Shown here piece after piece: positions 33,690 through 42,608 of a stretch of DNA of 64,000 nucleotides. The notes beneath the pieces are model-generated. The model was given only the letters and a program-made list of their open reading frames with translations, did no database searches and had not been told where the DNA came from. Position 1 is the first letter of the stretch; every line of letters begins with the position of its first letter. Both the position numbers and the translations under genes were made by a program. Location: positions 1 to 64,000 of the forward strand of contig NZ_LZIR01000078.1 of the NCBI RefSeq assembly GCF_001667035.1. Reading direction: 5' to 3'. The DNA is from Mycobacterium sp. 852002-51057_SCH5723018. GTDB taxonomy: Bacteria > Actinomycetota > Actinomycetes > Mycobacteriales > Mycobacteriaceae.

Positions 33690-33726
33690 CACCCCTAAGG
33701 GGGGCAGCAGTACACCCCTAGGGAGG
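33690..33726 (+). promoter_or_regulatory. Two CCCCTA(A)GGG palindromes before the response regulator
   Basis: CCCCT-A-AGGGG at 33692-33702 and CCCTAGGG at 33716-33723; both sit in CACCCCTA repeats starting at 33690 and 33713, 23 bp apart. They lie between the divergent DUF6131 and response regulator genes. Likely a binding site for a NarL-type regulator, perhaps the now-broken one downstream. Confidence 0.5.
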
Positions 33727-33739
33727 TAATGTCCCCGAC

Positions 33740-34149
33740 ATGCCTCCGCGCGCACCGATCACGGTCGCACTTGTCGATGACTACGACGTCGTCGTGAAAG
33801 GGGTGGCCAACATGCTGGACCCGTACCGCGACCGTGTTGCGATCGCAGAGCTCGACTCCACCATCCCCGTCGATGACGCCGTCGACGTCGTCTTGTACGA
33901 CTCATTCGCCCAACTCGAATCCGATCATGAAGAGATCGGGGTCCTGGTTGCGAATCCTCGGGCGCGGCGAGTTGTGTTCTACACCTGGAACTCTCACCCC
34001 GATCTCATCGAAAGTGCGCGGAACCACGAGCCCAGGGCTATCTATCGCCGATCATCGAAGAGCAAGTCACTTCGGGGCGGATCGCATTGACCACCCAAAC
34101 ACCCCGAGCCACCGACCAGTTGGCCAAGCTGGCGGGGCGGCCCGCTTGA
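33740..34149 (+). pseudogene. Frameshifted, truncated response regulator (receiver domain)
   Basis: The first frame encodes a receiver domain: ITVALVDDYDVVVKGV (acidic pair), VDVVLYDSFAQ (phospho-acceptor Asp), RRVVFYTWNSHPDLIESARNH. At about 34031 one base is missing: the read frame continues into a short nonsense tail ending at 34090, while the shifted frame gives GAQGYLSPIIEEQV, the expected receiver ending, and stops at TGA 34147-34149. No LuxR-type DNA-binding domain follows, so the gene is both shifted and truncated. Homologues are normally about 200 residues or more. Confidence 0.65.
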
Positions 34150-34162
34150 CCGGACCCCGCGG

Positions 34163-34969
34163 ATGAATACAGATCGGCTGGGTATCGGTTTCCTCTGCGG
34201 ATTCGGGCTTCCGCCAGTCGAATTCGTCAACCTCACCGCGGACCTTGGCTGCGGGTACATGTCGGCCGTTGTACGGGGCCAACCGCTGGTGCCGCTCGGC
34301 TACGCGCCGTTCTCGCTGCAGGACGCGCAAACGCGGCGAGACGTGCTCGCCGCCATGGATCACCGCGGCGTCACCATCTCGCTCGGCGACGGGTTCCTGG
34401 TGCTGCCCGACGCCGACATGGGCAGCTTCTCGGGGGACCTCGACGCGCTGGCCGAACTCGGTGTCCCGCGGATCAATGTCGTCAGCCTCGATCCGGATCT
34501 GGGCCGCACCTTCGACCAGTTCGCGGTGCTGACGGAACTGGCCGCCCAACGTGGCATCGACACGGTGGTCGAACCGGTCCCCGGCCTGACCGTCGGCGAC
34601 CTGCCCACCGCGCTGGCCGCCCGAAAGCACGTCGGACGGCCCGACTTCCGCGTGTTGATCGACACCATGCACCTGGTGCGATCCGGGGCCGGCGCCGCCG
34701 ACGTCGCGGCCGCCGACCCCGACTGCGTCGGCTACGCCCAACTCAACGACACGACGCTGCGGCCGCGCATGGACAATTACATGGAGGAAGCCATGTTTGA
34801 GCGCATGGTTCCCGGCGAAGGCGAACTGCCGCTGGGCGACATCCTGTCCGCGCTTCCGCCCGACATCGTGATCGAACTCGAGGTGCCGCGGCGATCACTG
34901 GCGCTGGCCGGCGTCAGCCCGATCGATCGACTGCGCCCGTGCGTCGAGGCCGCGCGCCGTTTGTTGTAG
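34163..34969 (+). CDS. Sugar phosphate isomerase/epimerase-like TIM barrel protein
   Basis: 268-residue xylose-isomerase-like TIM barrel (AP endonuclease 2 fold). Visible elements: LGIGFLCGFGLPPVEFVNLT at the start, VVEPVPGLTVGD with a metal-type Glu, VLIDTMHLVRSG (Asp/His pair), YAQLNDTTLRP and a late GEGELPLGDIL. These match the metal-binding acidic residues and His of the family. Substrate unknown. It begins 13 nt after the response regulator remnant and is convergent with the amidotransferase gene. Confidence 0.78.
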   Translation: MNTDRLGIGFLCGFGLPPVEFVNLTADLGCGYMSAVVRGQPLVPLGYAPFSLQDAQTRRDVLAAMDHRGVTISLGDGFLVLPDADMGSFSGDLDALAELGVPRINVVSLDPDLGRTFDQFAVLTELAAQRGIDTVVEPVPGLTVGDLPTALAARKHVGRPDFRVLIDTMHLVRSGAGAADVAAADPDCVGYAQLNDTTLRPRMDNYMEEAMFERMVPGEGELPLGDILSALPPDIVIELEVPRRSLALAGVSPIDRLRPCVEAARRLL

Positions 34970-35809
34970 TCAGGCAGCCTGCGGGCCGATCGGCTGGAAG
35001 GCTCGCTCTTCGATGTCCTGGTCGATGATCAATGCGGTCCCGGCGGCCAGTTCCCGCCACATTCCCGGCAATCGAGTCAGCGGCTCAGACACCACCACGC
35101 GGGCATCATCACCAAAGTGCTCGAATTTTTCGTTGTCCGGATACAGCATCCGCACCGACTCCGGATCTTCGCTCACGTAAAGGGTATTCGCTTGCGGCCC
35201 GCTGGCGTAACGGGCGGCGTACAGGCGTACGCCGTCGCTGAGCCCTACCGTCATCTGGAGGGCGGGTTCAGCCACCTTCGCCGCGGCGGCGACCGCTTCA
35301 ATGTAACCCGCCATCCGAGCGATCCCGGCGATCGGATCGTCCGTGAGGCCGAAGGTGAGCGCGAGGTGGAACATCAATTCCGAATCGGTGGAACCGGCGA
35401 TGTTGCCAAACAAGTCGGGATGCACGGCGAGCAGCAGGTCCCGGCGCAACTTGTGATATCCGCCGATATATCCGTTGTGCACAAACAGCCAATTGCGGTA
35501 GCGGAACGGGTGACAGTTGCTCTGCTGCACCGGAGTCCCGGTCCCGGCGCGCACGTGGGCGAGGAACAGCGGCGTCCGGATCTCCGTGGCCAGTTCCAGG
35601 AGATTGTCATCGCCCCACGCCGGCGTGATGCTGCGAAACAGCGCAGGTTCCGCGCGGTGCTCATACCAGCCCAGCCCGGTGCCGTCGCCGTTGGGAATCT
35701 CCATGTTAGGGGCGTGCCTGCGGCTCTGCTCGATAAGCGACCGCGGCGGATCGTGTAGCAATTCCCGGGGCGCGATCGGGCTGCCCAGGTACCCAACCCA
35801 GCGACACAT
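34970..35809 (-). CDS. Class II glutamine amidotransferase (EgtC/YafJ-like)
   Basis: 279-residue N-terminal nucleophile hydrolase. After Met removal the nucleophilic Cys2 opens the mature protein (CRWVGYLGS). Further family motifs are NGDGTGLGWYEH, FLAHVRAGTGTPVQQSNCHPF, VHNGYIGGYHKLR and the acidic GSTDSELMFHLALTFG. The family includes EgtC (hydrolysis of gamma-glutamyl intermediates in ergothioneine synthesis), but no egtA/B/D/E genes are nearby, so that role is not supported here. ATG at 35809. Confidence 0.87.
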   Translation of the reverse strand: MCRWVGYLGSPIAPRELLHDPPRSLIEQSRRHAPNMEIPNGDGTGLGWYEHRAEPALFRSITPAWGDDNLLELATEIRTPLFLAHVRAGTGTPVQQSNCHPFRYRNWLFVHNGYIGGYHKLRRDLLLAVHPDLFGNIAGSTDSELMFHLALTFGLTDDPIAGIARMAGYIEAVAAAAKVAEPALQMTVGLSDGVRLYAARYASGPQANTLYVSEDPESVRMLYPDNEKFEHFGDDARVVVSEPLTRLPGMWRELAAGTALIIDQDIEERAFQPIGPQAA

Positions 35810-35825
35810 CTGCGTCTCCTTGCCT

Positions 35826-36902
35826 CTAGTTGCCCGAACGTGAGACAGCCTGCTCGCGGATCACTTTGTGCACGAAGGCCAACTTGCGGACGACCGGTGG
35901 CGGGATCTGGAACGGGTAGAGCGGGTTCTTGCCCATCGCCGCGTTGACCCGATTGAAGAACACCGCCAACCATTTCCAGTCATCCAACACCTGCTCGATC
36001 GGTGCATCGTCGTGCGACGCAACGGGAACGACGTCGCGCGGGAAAGAGAAGCGAAGCCTGTTGGCGTGCAAGATCAGTCCCGCCTCACAGCAGGTGTCGA
36101 CGAGGTCGGTGATGTGCAGGTAGTGCGCGAAGCACTCGGCGAAGTCCTCCCAAGGATGCATCGTCGCGTATTCGGAAATGTAGGAGTCGCTCCAGTTCGG
36201 CGGGGCACCGAATTTGTAGTGACGCGCGATCTCCTCTTGATAGTCGGCGCGTTCGTCGCCGAAGATTTTGCGGCACTCGTCGAGATAGCGCGCCGCGCCG
36301 GGATCGCGTTCCACCAGAACGCTCTGGTAATAGTGGCCGACCTCATGCCGGAAATGACCCAGCATGGTGCGGTAGGGCTCGCCGAGGTGCACCCGCAACG
36401 ACTCTCGATAGGCGTCCAGCGACTCGACCAGATCGATCGTGATCACCCCGCCCGCATGACCGATCACGATGCGCTCGCCGCCCGTAAAACTGGACAGCAG
36501 ATCGAATGCAAGCCCTCCGTCGTGACGCCAATACGGGTCGACCGGCAGCCCGATATCGACAAGCTGATAAATCAACCGCCGCAGCGCAAACGCGGTGGAC
36601 ATCAGCTTTTCCATGGCGATGGTGTCGTCCGCCTCCGGCTCGCGACGGATCAGCGAATCGGCGAGGCATCGCCCCTGCTGGCCGCCGAATCCCTGTTGCT
36701 CGGGAACCAGCCAATTGCAGCCGAGGGTGACCGATCGCGTGCACGCGACCCATGCCTGGCCGTCGAGTACGGCCGTGCCCGATGAGGTCGCGACCATGGT
36801 TTGGCTTGGGATGTGCAATCCCAGCTCGGCCGAGCAACTCGGGCAACGCCGCGACTCGAATGGTGCGAAGCCCCGACAAACGGGGCAGGCGAACGCGCGC
36901 AC
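35826..36902 (-). CDS. Putative zinc-binding metallopeptidase (DUF2248/PF10005 type)
   Basis: 358-residue protein. An N-terminal zinc ribbon, FACPVCRGFAPFESRRCPSC (two CxxC pairs, residues 4-23), is followed by an alpha/beta region and the metalloprotease motif FRHEVGHYYQSVL (HExxH, about residue 185). A downstream acidic/His segment, HPWEDFAECFAHYLH, can supply the third ligand. GTG at 36902 is chosen because the zinc ribbon begins directly after it. Starts 29 nt after the Gfo/Idh/MocA gene, ends 16 nt before the amidotransferase gene: probably one operon. Confidence 0.8.
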   Translation of the reverse strand: MRAFACPVCRGFAPFESRRCPSCSAELGLHIPSQTMVATSSGTAVLDGQAWVACTRSVTLGCNWLVPEQQGFGGQQGRCLADSLIRREPEADDTIAMEKLMSTAFALRRLIYQLVDIGLPVDPYWRHDGGLAFDLLSSFTGGERIVIGHAGGVITIDLVESLDAYRESLRVHLGEPYRTMLGHFRHEVGHYYQSVLVERDPGAARYLDECRKIFGDERADYQEEIARHYKFGAPPNWSDSYISEYATMHPWEDFAECFAHYLHITDLVDTCCEAGLILHANRLRFSFPRDVVPVASHDDAPIEQVLDDWKWLAVFFNRVNAAMGKNPLYPFQIPPPVVRKLAFVHKVIREQAVSRSGN

Positions 36903-36931
36903 GGATCCATCGTGGCACGGTCTGGGTGCGC

Positions 36932-37930
36932 TTAGCTCGGTTCTCGGAGCGGGAGGCCGGCGGCGCGATAAATGGCGTCGATGACGGTCATGTTCTCGAT
37001 CGCGTCTTCCGGAGTCGTCCTGATCGGTTCGCGGCGCAGCACCGCCGCCGCGAAGACGTCGAGTTGGTAGGCGTAGGAGGCGCGTCGCCCGAAACGCTCG
37101 ACGCGCCTGCCGTCGCGTGAGCGGACCGTGAGCCGATGGAAAAGGTTGGGCAGCACCGGATTCAATACGCGCACCTCGCCGTGTTCGCCGACCACCTTGG
37201 CGTTGATCTGCAACAGGCGTGCCGACCACATCGAGCAGCGGACCCGGCCGGTGTGGCCGCCGGCGAACCGGACCTCGGCGGTCATGGCCCGGTCGACTCG
37301 CGGGTCGCGCAATTTTGCTTTTGCCCAAACGACTTCCGGCGTCGAACCGCCGAACGTGCGGACCATGTGAACCGCGTAGCACCCGGCGTCCATCGTGGCG
37401 CCGCCGGCGAGCGAATAGTTGTAGCGGATGTCGGAAAACCTCGGCAGCGGGAAGCACAGCGCGGCCTCCACCCGCTTGAGCTTGCCCAGCTCGCCCGACG
37501 CGATGATCTCCTCGACGCGACGAGTCAGCGGGTGATAGCGATAGTGGAAGGCCTCCATCACCACCCGATCCGAATTCGCGGCCAGTTCGGCGACCTCACG
37601 GGCCTCGGCCGCGTTGGCGGTGAACGGCTTTTCGCACAAGACATGCTTGCCCGCAGCCAGCGCCGCACGCGTCCACCGGCCGTGCAAGCCGTTCGGGAGC
37701 GGGATGTAAACCGCGTCGAGGTCGGGGTCGGCGATCAGCGCGTCGTAGCTTTCGTGCACCCGCGGAATGCCGTGCTTGTCGGCAAAGGCCCGCCCGCGCG
37801 ACGCATCGCGCGCCGCCACGGCGGCCACCGCGACCTCGCTGTCTTCCTTGGCCGGGTTTACGAGCGCCAACGGTGCGATCTGGGCCGCGCCCAGGATGCC
37901 GATCCGCAACGGGCTCCCCTGTCCAGACAC
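36932..37930 (-). CDS. Gfo/Idh/MocA family oxidoreductase
   Basis: 332-residue NAD(P)-dependent dehydrogenase. The N-terminal Rossmann fold begins LRIGILGAAQIAPLALV, with the Glu-Lys-Pro motif in VLCEKPFTANAAEA (about residue 97). The C-terminal beta-sheet domain carries MDAGCYAVHMVRTFGG with the conserved His. Typical substrates are sugars, inositols or trans-dihydrodiols (dehydrogenases). The short upstream region to 38036 holds no gene. First gene of a likely operon with the metallopeptidase and amidotransferase. Confidence 0.87.
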   Translation of the reverse strand: MSGQGSPLRIGILGAAQIAPLALVNPAKEDSEVAVAAVAARDASRGRAFADKHGIPRVHESYDALIADPDLDAVYIPLPNGLHGRWTRAALAAGKHVLCEKPFTANAAEAREVAELAANSDRVVMEAFHYRYHPLTRRVEEIIASGELGKLKRVEAALCFPLPRFSDIRYNYSLAGGATMDAGCYAVHMVRTFGGSTPEVVWAKAKLRDPRVDRAMTAEVRFAGGHTGRVRCSMWSARLLQINAKVVGEHGEVRVLNPVLPNLFHRLTVRSRDGRRVERFGRRASYAYQLDVFAAAVLRREPIRTTPEDAIENMTVIDAIYRAAGLPLREPS

Positions 37931-38035
37931 GGAGCCGACGCTAGCAGCTGGTCATGTCTGGCCGCGGCCATCGCCCAAATCGACGCCAGCGTGCGGCTCA
38001 CTCGCACTTTTCCGCGCTTGCGTCGATCTCGGCGG

Positions 38036-39259
38036 CTATCGACGGGCGAAGGCGGGCGCGTGCTCGGGCCGCACCCCGACGCCGATGAAGTACGCCGGCA
38101 GGAACGAGAGCCACGGCAGCCGCTCGATCACGCTGAACAAGGCCGCCGGCGGCGTGGGGTCGGCGCCGCGAAGCAGCGGGCCGAGCAGCCGCTTCTGCAG
38201 CACCCGTTGCACCGCCTGGGTCACCGCGGTCGGGAAAAGGCGGCGGCGGCGGACGGCCGCCAGCTCGCGAATCGTGACGCGGTGTTGTCTCAGTGGTTCG
38301 GCCAAGATCGTCGCGGCCGCAACGGCGTCCTGGACCGCCAGATTGATGCCGACGCCTCCGAGCGGAGACATCGCGTGCGCGGCGTCGCCGATGCACAGCA
38401 GCCCGTCGGTGTGCCAGGGGCGCAGCCGATCCACCCGGACGTCGAGGTGCTTGATGTCGTCCATGGAAGTCAGGGCAGCCACCGCCTCGGACGCGTCCGG
38501 CAGCAGCGCGCTGACATCGCGGCGGAACTCCTCGATGCCCCGAGCGCGCAACTGGGCGTCCGTCCCTTTGGGGCCGAGGTAGGCGATCTGGTCGTAGCCT
38601 TCGCGCGGGATCACACCGAGCGCCTTGCCGGGAGCCACGCGCGGCAGGAAGGAGAATTGCGCGGCGTGTTTGCGCGGCAACCGGAACCACCAAACGTCGA
38701 AGTTCACCGGGTATTCCCGCGTCTTCAGGCCGGTCTCGCGGCGCACGATCGACGACCGGCCGTCGCAGGCCACGATCAGCTCGGCCCGCAACTCACCGGG
38801 GCCGTCGGGCCCGTGGTAGCGGACCCCGGCGACCCGGCCGCCCTCCCGCAGCAGGCCCGTGGCTTCCGTCTTCATCCGCAAGGTGAAGCTCGGCTCTGCC
38901 TGGGCCGCGTCGGCGAGCAGGTTGAGCAAGTCCCACTGCGGCACCATGGCGACAAAGGGATGGGGTTGGCCAAAAGGCCCGAGCCGCCCGAAGTCGACGT
39001 AGGTCACCGAGCGCCCGTCGGACTCAAACTTCGCGTTGCTCACCGCGGTGAAGGGCAGCTTCGCGAAGCGCTCCCACAGGCCCAGCTCGTCGAGTAACCG
39101 CATCGTGGTCGGATGCACGGTGTCGCCGCGAAAATCGCGAAGGAAATCCCCGTGCTTCTCCAGCAGCGTGACCTCCACGCCCGCCCGGGCCAGCAGCAGC
39201 CCGAGGACCATGCCGGCCGGGCCGCCGCCGATGATCGCGCAGGTGGTTGTCTGAGCCAT
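38036..39259 (-). CDS. FAD-dependent oxidoreductase (UbiH/PHBH type)
   Basis: 407-residue flavin monooxygenase. Motifs: TTCAIIGGGPAGMVLGLLLARAG (ADP binding), VTLLEKHGD, LIVACDGRSSIVRRETGL (DG motif) and GLLCIGDAAHAMSPLGGVGINLA (FAD ribitol binding). The ATG at 39259 shares bases with the stop of the sulfatase (TGATG), indicating coupling. This start removes more than 200 upstream residues that lie inside the sulfatase gene. A link between sulfate-ester cleavage and hydroxylation of the product is plausible (inference). Confidence 0.88.
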   Translation of the reverse strand: MAQTTTCAIIGGGPAGMVLGLLLARAGVEVTLLEKHGDFLRDFRGDTVHPTTMRLLDELGLWERFAKLPFTAVSNAKFESDGRSVTYVDFGRLGPFGQPHPFVAMVPQWDLLNLLADAAQAEPSFTLRMKTEATGLLREGGRVAGVRYHGPDGPGELRAELIVACDGRSSIVRRETGLKTREYPVNFDVWWFRLPRKHAAQFSFLPRVAPGKALGVIPREGYDQIAYLGPKGTDAQLRARGIEEFRRDVSALLPDASEAVAALTSMDDIKHLDVRVDRLRPWHTDGLLCIGDAAHAMSPLGGVGINLAVQDAVAAATILAEPLRQHRVTIRELAAVRRRRLFPTAVTQAVQRVLQKRLLGPLLRGADPTPPAALFSVIERLPWLSFLPAYFIGVGVRPEHAPAFARR

Positions 39260-40887
39260 CAGCGCTCGAAGGACTGCAGGTCGGCGTCGAACACCGAGAC
39301 TGGGTCGAGGATCACCCCGGTTTCCTCCACGTAGCGGTCCCACAGCGCCACCAGCTCGGTCAGCTTGTCGGGCCGCACCGCGGCCAGGTCGTCGGTCTCG
39401 CCCGGGTCGGCGGACAGGTCGTAGAGCTGCCAGGCGCCCGAACCGTACGGCACGGGCAGATAGAGCGCCTTCCAGTCGCCCTGGCGGATTGCCCTGCGCC
39501 CGAACAACTCCCAGCCGGTGCCGGTCTCGGCGTCGTGCACCGCTTCGCTGTCCCCGGCCAGGTACGGAACCAGGGAGCGGCCGCGCATGGGTTCGACTTC
39601 GCGGCCTTGATAGCGCCCGTTGTGGGCGGTGCCCGGATGCGCGATGCCGGCCAGTTCCAGCACGGTCGGGGCGATGTCCATGACGGTGGTGAACGCCGTG
39701 CCGATCTCGGCCTGCCGGGAAAAGCCCGGCCAGGTCAAAAAGCCCACCACCCGGATCCCGCCCTCGGTGGTGAACGCCTTGTGCAGGCGCGACGGCGCCG
39801 TGGCCGCTTGCGCCCAGCGCGGCCCGTACCAGATGAACGAGGTGGGGCGGCCGAGGTTGTCGAGGCTGTTGTCGCAATACGTTTCGATCTGCGCGACGAT
39901 TTGCGGCCCGCGCAGCGGCATCGCCTCGACCATCGCGCCCTCGGCGCCGTTGTCGGACAAGAAGATCACCACCGTGTTGTCCAGTTCACCGGTGCCCGCC
40001 AGGTAGTCGATCACCCGGCCGATGTTCTGATCCATGCGGTCCACCATCCCGGCGTAGACCTCCATGCTGCGGGCCGAGCGCGCGCGCTCGTCGTCGGTCA
40101 TGTCGTCCCACTCGGGGGCGCCGTCCGCCACGACGGGGTGTGCCGCGACGTCGGGTGGGCACAGACCGAGCTTCTTGAGCGCGGCCAGGCGTTCCTCCCG
40201 CAGGGCGTCCGGACCCGCGTCGTAGCGGCCGCGGTAGGTCGCGATGGACTCGTCGGGCGCCTGCAATGGCCAGTGCGGCGCCTGGAATGGCAGGTAAGCG
40301 AAGAACGGCCGGTCGTCCTCCGGAGAGCGTTCCTGGAAGTAGCGCAGCAGCGTGTCTGTGTAGAAGTCGGAGGAGTAGAAGTCCTCGCCGACGGTGACGA
40401 ATCGATCGTCCTCGGTGTAAAGCGTCTGCACGGGCGAAAAGCCGCCGCCCGCGGCGGGGCCGTAATGGCTGGCGCCGGCCGGCAGCAGCGCGAACGAGCG
40501 CTCGAATCCGCGGGCCCACGGCGACGTTTCGATGGTGTCGCCCAGATGCCACTTGCCCGACATCAGCGTCAGATATCCGGCGTCGCGCAGCAGCTCGGGC
40601 AGCGCCACGACCCGGTCGTTGAGGTGGCCCTCGTAACCGGGCGCGCCCTGGAAGCCGGGGAGCGCGACCTCGAGCATCGTGCCGATGCCGGCGACATGGT
40701 GGTCGGTGCCGGTCAGCAGCATCGCCCGCGTCGGCGAGCACGCCGGCGCGGAATGGAAGTCGGTGAACCGGATGCCCGCGTGGGCCAGCCGATCGAGGTT
40801 CGGCGTGTTGATCTCGCCACCGAACGCGCCGATGTCGGAAAACCCGAGGTCGTCCGCCACGATCACAAGAAAATTAGGCCGCGTCAC
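39259..40887 (-). CDS. Sulfatase (arylsulfatase family)
   Basis: 542-residue sulfatase. N-terminal metal site NFLVIVADDLGFSDIGAFGG with the paired Asp; formylglycine signature FHSAPACSPTRAML, with Cys50 to be converted to formylglycine; second site FIWYGPRWAQ and the late FLSDNGAEGAMVE metal Asp/Asn. No signal peptide, so a cytosolic enzyme activated by a formylglycine-generating enzyme encoded elsewhere. The GTG at 40887 (VTRPNFLVIVADD) is preferred over an ATG at 40974 since the fold begins immediately; AGGA lies upstream. Confidence 0.9.
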   Translation of the reverse strand: MTRPNFLVIVADDLGFSDIGAFGGEINTPNLDRLAHAGIRFTDFHSAPACSPTRAMLLTGTDHHVAGIGTMLEVALPGFQGAPGYEGHLNDRVVALPELLRDAGYLTLMSGKWHLGDTIETSPWARGFERSFALLPAGASHYGPAAGGGFSPVQTLYTEDDRFVTVGEDFYSSDFYTDTLLRYFQERSPEDDRPFFAYLPFQAPHWPLQAPDESIATYRGRYDAGPDALREERLAALKKLGLCPPDVAAHPVVADGAPEWDDMTDDERARSARSMEVYAGMVDRMDQNIGRVIDYLAGTGELDNTVVIFLSDNGAEGAMVEAMPLRGPQIVAQIETYCDNSLDNLGRPTSFIWYGPRWAQAATAPSRLHKAFTTEGGIRVVGFLTWPGFSRQAEIGTAFTTVMDIAPTVLELAGIAHPGTAHNGRYQGREVEPMRGRSLVPYLAGDSEAVHDAETGTGWELFGRRAIRQGDWKALYLPVPYGSGAWQLYDLSADPGETDDLAAVRPDKLTELVALWDRYVEETGVILDPVSVFDADLQSFER

Positions 40888-41004
40888 GGTGAAGCATCCT
40901 GTCAGGTCCTGGGTCGGGATGGAATGTTTGACGCGACGCTGTGGTCGATATTGTCGGGATAACGCTCGATGCACGCCACGCCTTGACGTCGAAGGGGCAC
41001 CGAA

Positions 41005-42024
41005 ATGCTGGAACAGTTTGGGATGTCCATTCCGCTGGTCGCCGCCCCGATGGCGGGTGGCCCCACTACCCCGGCGATGGTGTCGGCCGCGAACCGGGCG
41101 GGTGCGCTGGGCATGCTGGCGGCCGGCTACAAGACCGTGGAGGCCGTCGAGGCCGAGATCAAGAAGGTCCGAGCCGAGGGAATCCCGTTCGGCATCAACG
41201 TCTTTGCGCCCAATCCCCTGCCTATCGACCCGGACCGCTACAGCGAATACGCCGCGATCGTCCAGAAGGAGGCCGACCAGTTCGACCTGACCCTTCCCGC
41301 CGAGCCGATCGAGGACACCGACAGGTTCGACGAGAAGGTGGCGTTGCTACTCGACGACCCCGTGCCCATGGTGTCGTTCACGTTCGGGATACCGCCGGGC
41401 GACGTGATCACCGCCCTGAAAAAGGCCAATAGCGTTGTGGTGCAGACGGTGACCACGCCCGACGAGGCAGCGCAGGCCCACGAAGCCGGGGTTGACATGC
41501 TGGCCGTGCAGGCTGCGGCCGCCGGCGGGCACTCGGGTACCCTCTCGCCGCGCAAACCGTTGACGCCCGTCCCGATCGTCGACCTCGTCAAGAGCATCGT
41601 CGCGAGGGTGCCGCTGCCGGTTCTGGCCGCGGGCGGGCTCGCCACCCCCGCCGCGGTGGCCGAGGTGATCCGGGCGGGTGCCACGGCGGCCGCGGTCGGC
41701 ACGGTCTTGTTGCGCGCCACCGAAAGCGGCGCCTCGGCCACGCACCAGGCCGCCCTTGCCGATCCCGGTTACACAGAGACGGTCATCACCCGCGCCTTCA
41801 CCGGTCGCCCCGCACGCGGCCTGCGCAACGCGTTCATCGACGCCCACGAGGCGGAGGCGCCGCTGGGTTATCCGGCGATTCACTACCTCACCAGCCCGAT
41901 GCGCAAGGCGGCCGCCGCGGCGGGCAAACCGGACTACGTCCACCTGTGGGCGGGCACCGGGTACCGGCACGCCACCGCCGAACCCGCGGCCGACATTCTG
42001 CGCCGATTGGTCTCCGACCTCTGA
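41005..42024 (+). CDS. Nitronate monooxygenase (NMO/2-nitropropane dioxygenase-like)
   Basis: 339-residue FMN TIM barrel. FMN/phosphate-binding elements: PLVAAPMAGGPTTPAMVSAA at the N-terminus, MLAVQAAAAGGHSGTL (with the catalytic-type His), and VLAAGGLATPAAVAEVIRAGATAAAVGTVLL. Oxidises alkyl nitronates or reduces related substrates. Single gene between the divergent sulfatase operon and the GbsR/MarR-like gene. Confidence 0.87.
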   Translation: MLEQFGMSIPLVAAPMAGGPTTPAMVSAANRAGALGMLAAGYKTVEAVEAEIKKVRAEGIPFGINVFAPNPLPIDPDRYSEYAAIVQKEADQFDLTLPAEPIEDTDRFDEKVALLLDDPVPMVSFTFGIPPGDVITALKKANSVVVQTVTTPDEAAQAHEAGVDMLAVQAAAAGGHSGTLSPRKPLTPVPIVDLVKSIVARVPLPVLAAGGLATPAAVAEVIRAGATAAAVGTVLLRATESGASATHQAALADPGYTETVITRAFTGRPARGLRNAFIDAHEAEAPLGYPAIHYLTSPMRKAAAAAGKPDYVHLWAGTGYRHATAEPAADILRRLVSDL

Positions 42025-42104
42025 TCGATACCGACCCGCTTCGCGTGTCGGACCCCTCCAACTCTGAATGCCTTTCCCCGCCTCGCGGGGTATTGTAATC
42101 TGCG

Positions 42105-42120
42105 TTTAGTACGTACTGAA
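42105..42120. promoter_or_regulatory. Palindrome around AGTACGTACT, putative operator
   Basis: TTTAGTACGTACTGAA: a perfect 10-bp palindrome (42108-42117) extended by two further pairs after one mismatch. It ends 17 nt before the GbsR/MarR-like start and probably is its own operator. Confidence 0.6.
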
Positions 42121-42137
42121 CGAACAAAGCGAGGCCT

Positions 42138-42608
42138 ATGTCTCCGGAAGAGGGCGAGTTCGTCGACCGCATAGGTTTGTTCTTCGAGCTGCTCGGCGCC
42201 AGCCGCACCATGGGCCGCATATATGGGTGGCTACTGATCTGTGATCCGCCCCAGCAGTCGTTGACCCAGCTAGCCGCCGCGCTATCGGTGAGCAAGGCCT
42301 CGATCAGTACCGTCGCCCGGCAACTGCAGGACGGCGGCATGGTAGAGCGGTTGCCGAGCCCGAATCGTCAACACCTCTACCGGGTCACGCCGGGCGGATT
42401 CACCAGCGTTCTGGAAACGCAGCTGTCGCTGATGCGTCGGGGCATCGAGCCCGCCGAGTTCGCTTTGTCCGTGTTGGGCGACGACCGCGCCGAGCAGCGA
42501 CAGCGTGTCGAGGACTTCCGCGATTTCTGCGAGTTCTGCACCCAGGCCTATCGCGACCAGCTCATGCGGATGTGGACCGAATACCGGGAGGGAAGGAAAC
42601 GGTCGTGA
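42138..42608 (+). CDS. GbsR/MarR family transcriptional regulator
   Basis: 156-residue winged-helix protein. The HTH covers LTQLAAALSVSKASISTVARQLQDGGMVERLPSPN (about residues 52-86), preceded by a helical N-terminus (FELLGASRTMGRIYGWLLIC) and followed by a wing and a C-terminal helix for dimerisation, as in GbsR-type MarR relatives. The stop overlaps the methyltransferase start (GTGA at 42605-42608). Likely autoregulated through the palindrome just upstream. Confidence 0.88.
   Translation: MSPEEGEFVDRIGLFFELLGASRTMGRIYGWLLICDPPQQSLTQLAAALSVSKASISTVARQLQDGGMVERLPSPNRQHLYRVTPGGFTSVLETQLSLMRRGIEPAEFALSVLGDDRAEQRQRVEDFRDFCEFCTQAYRDQLMRMWTEYREGRKRS

Noticed and set aside
37136..39097. 653-residue plus-strand frame
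   Set aside because: Runs antisense through the Gfo/Idh/MocA and flavin monooxygenase genes; a GC-rich shadow frame.
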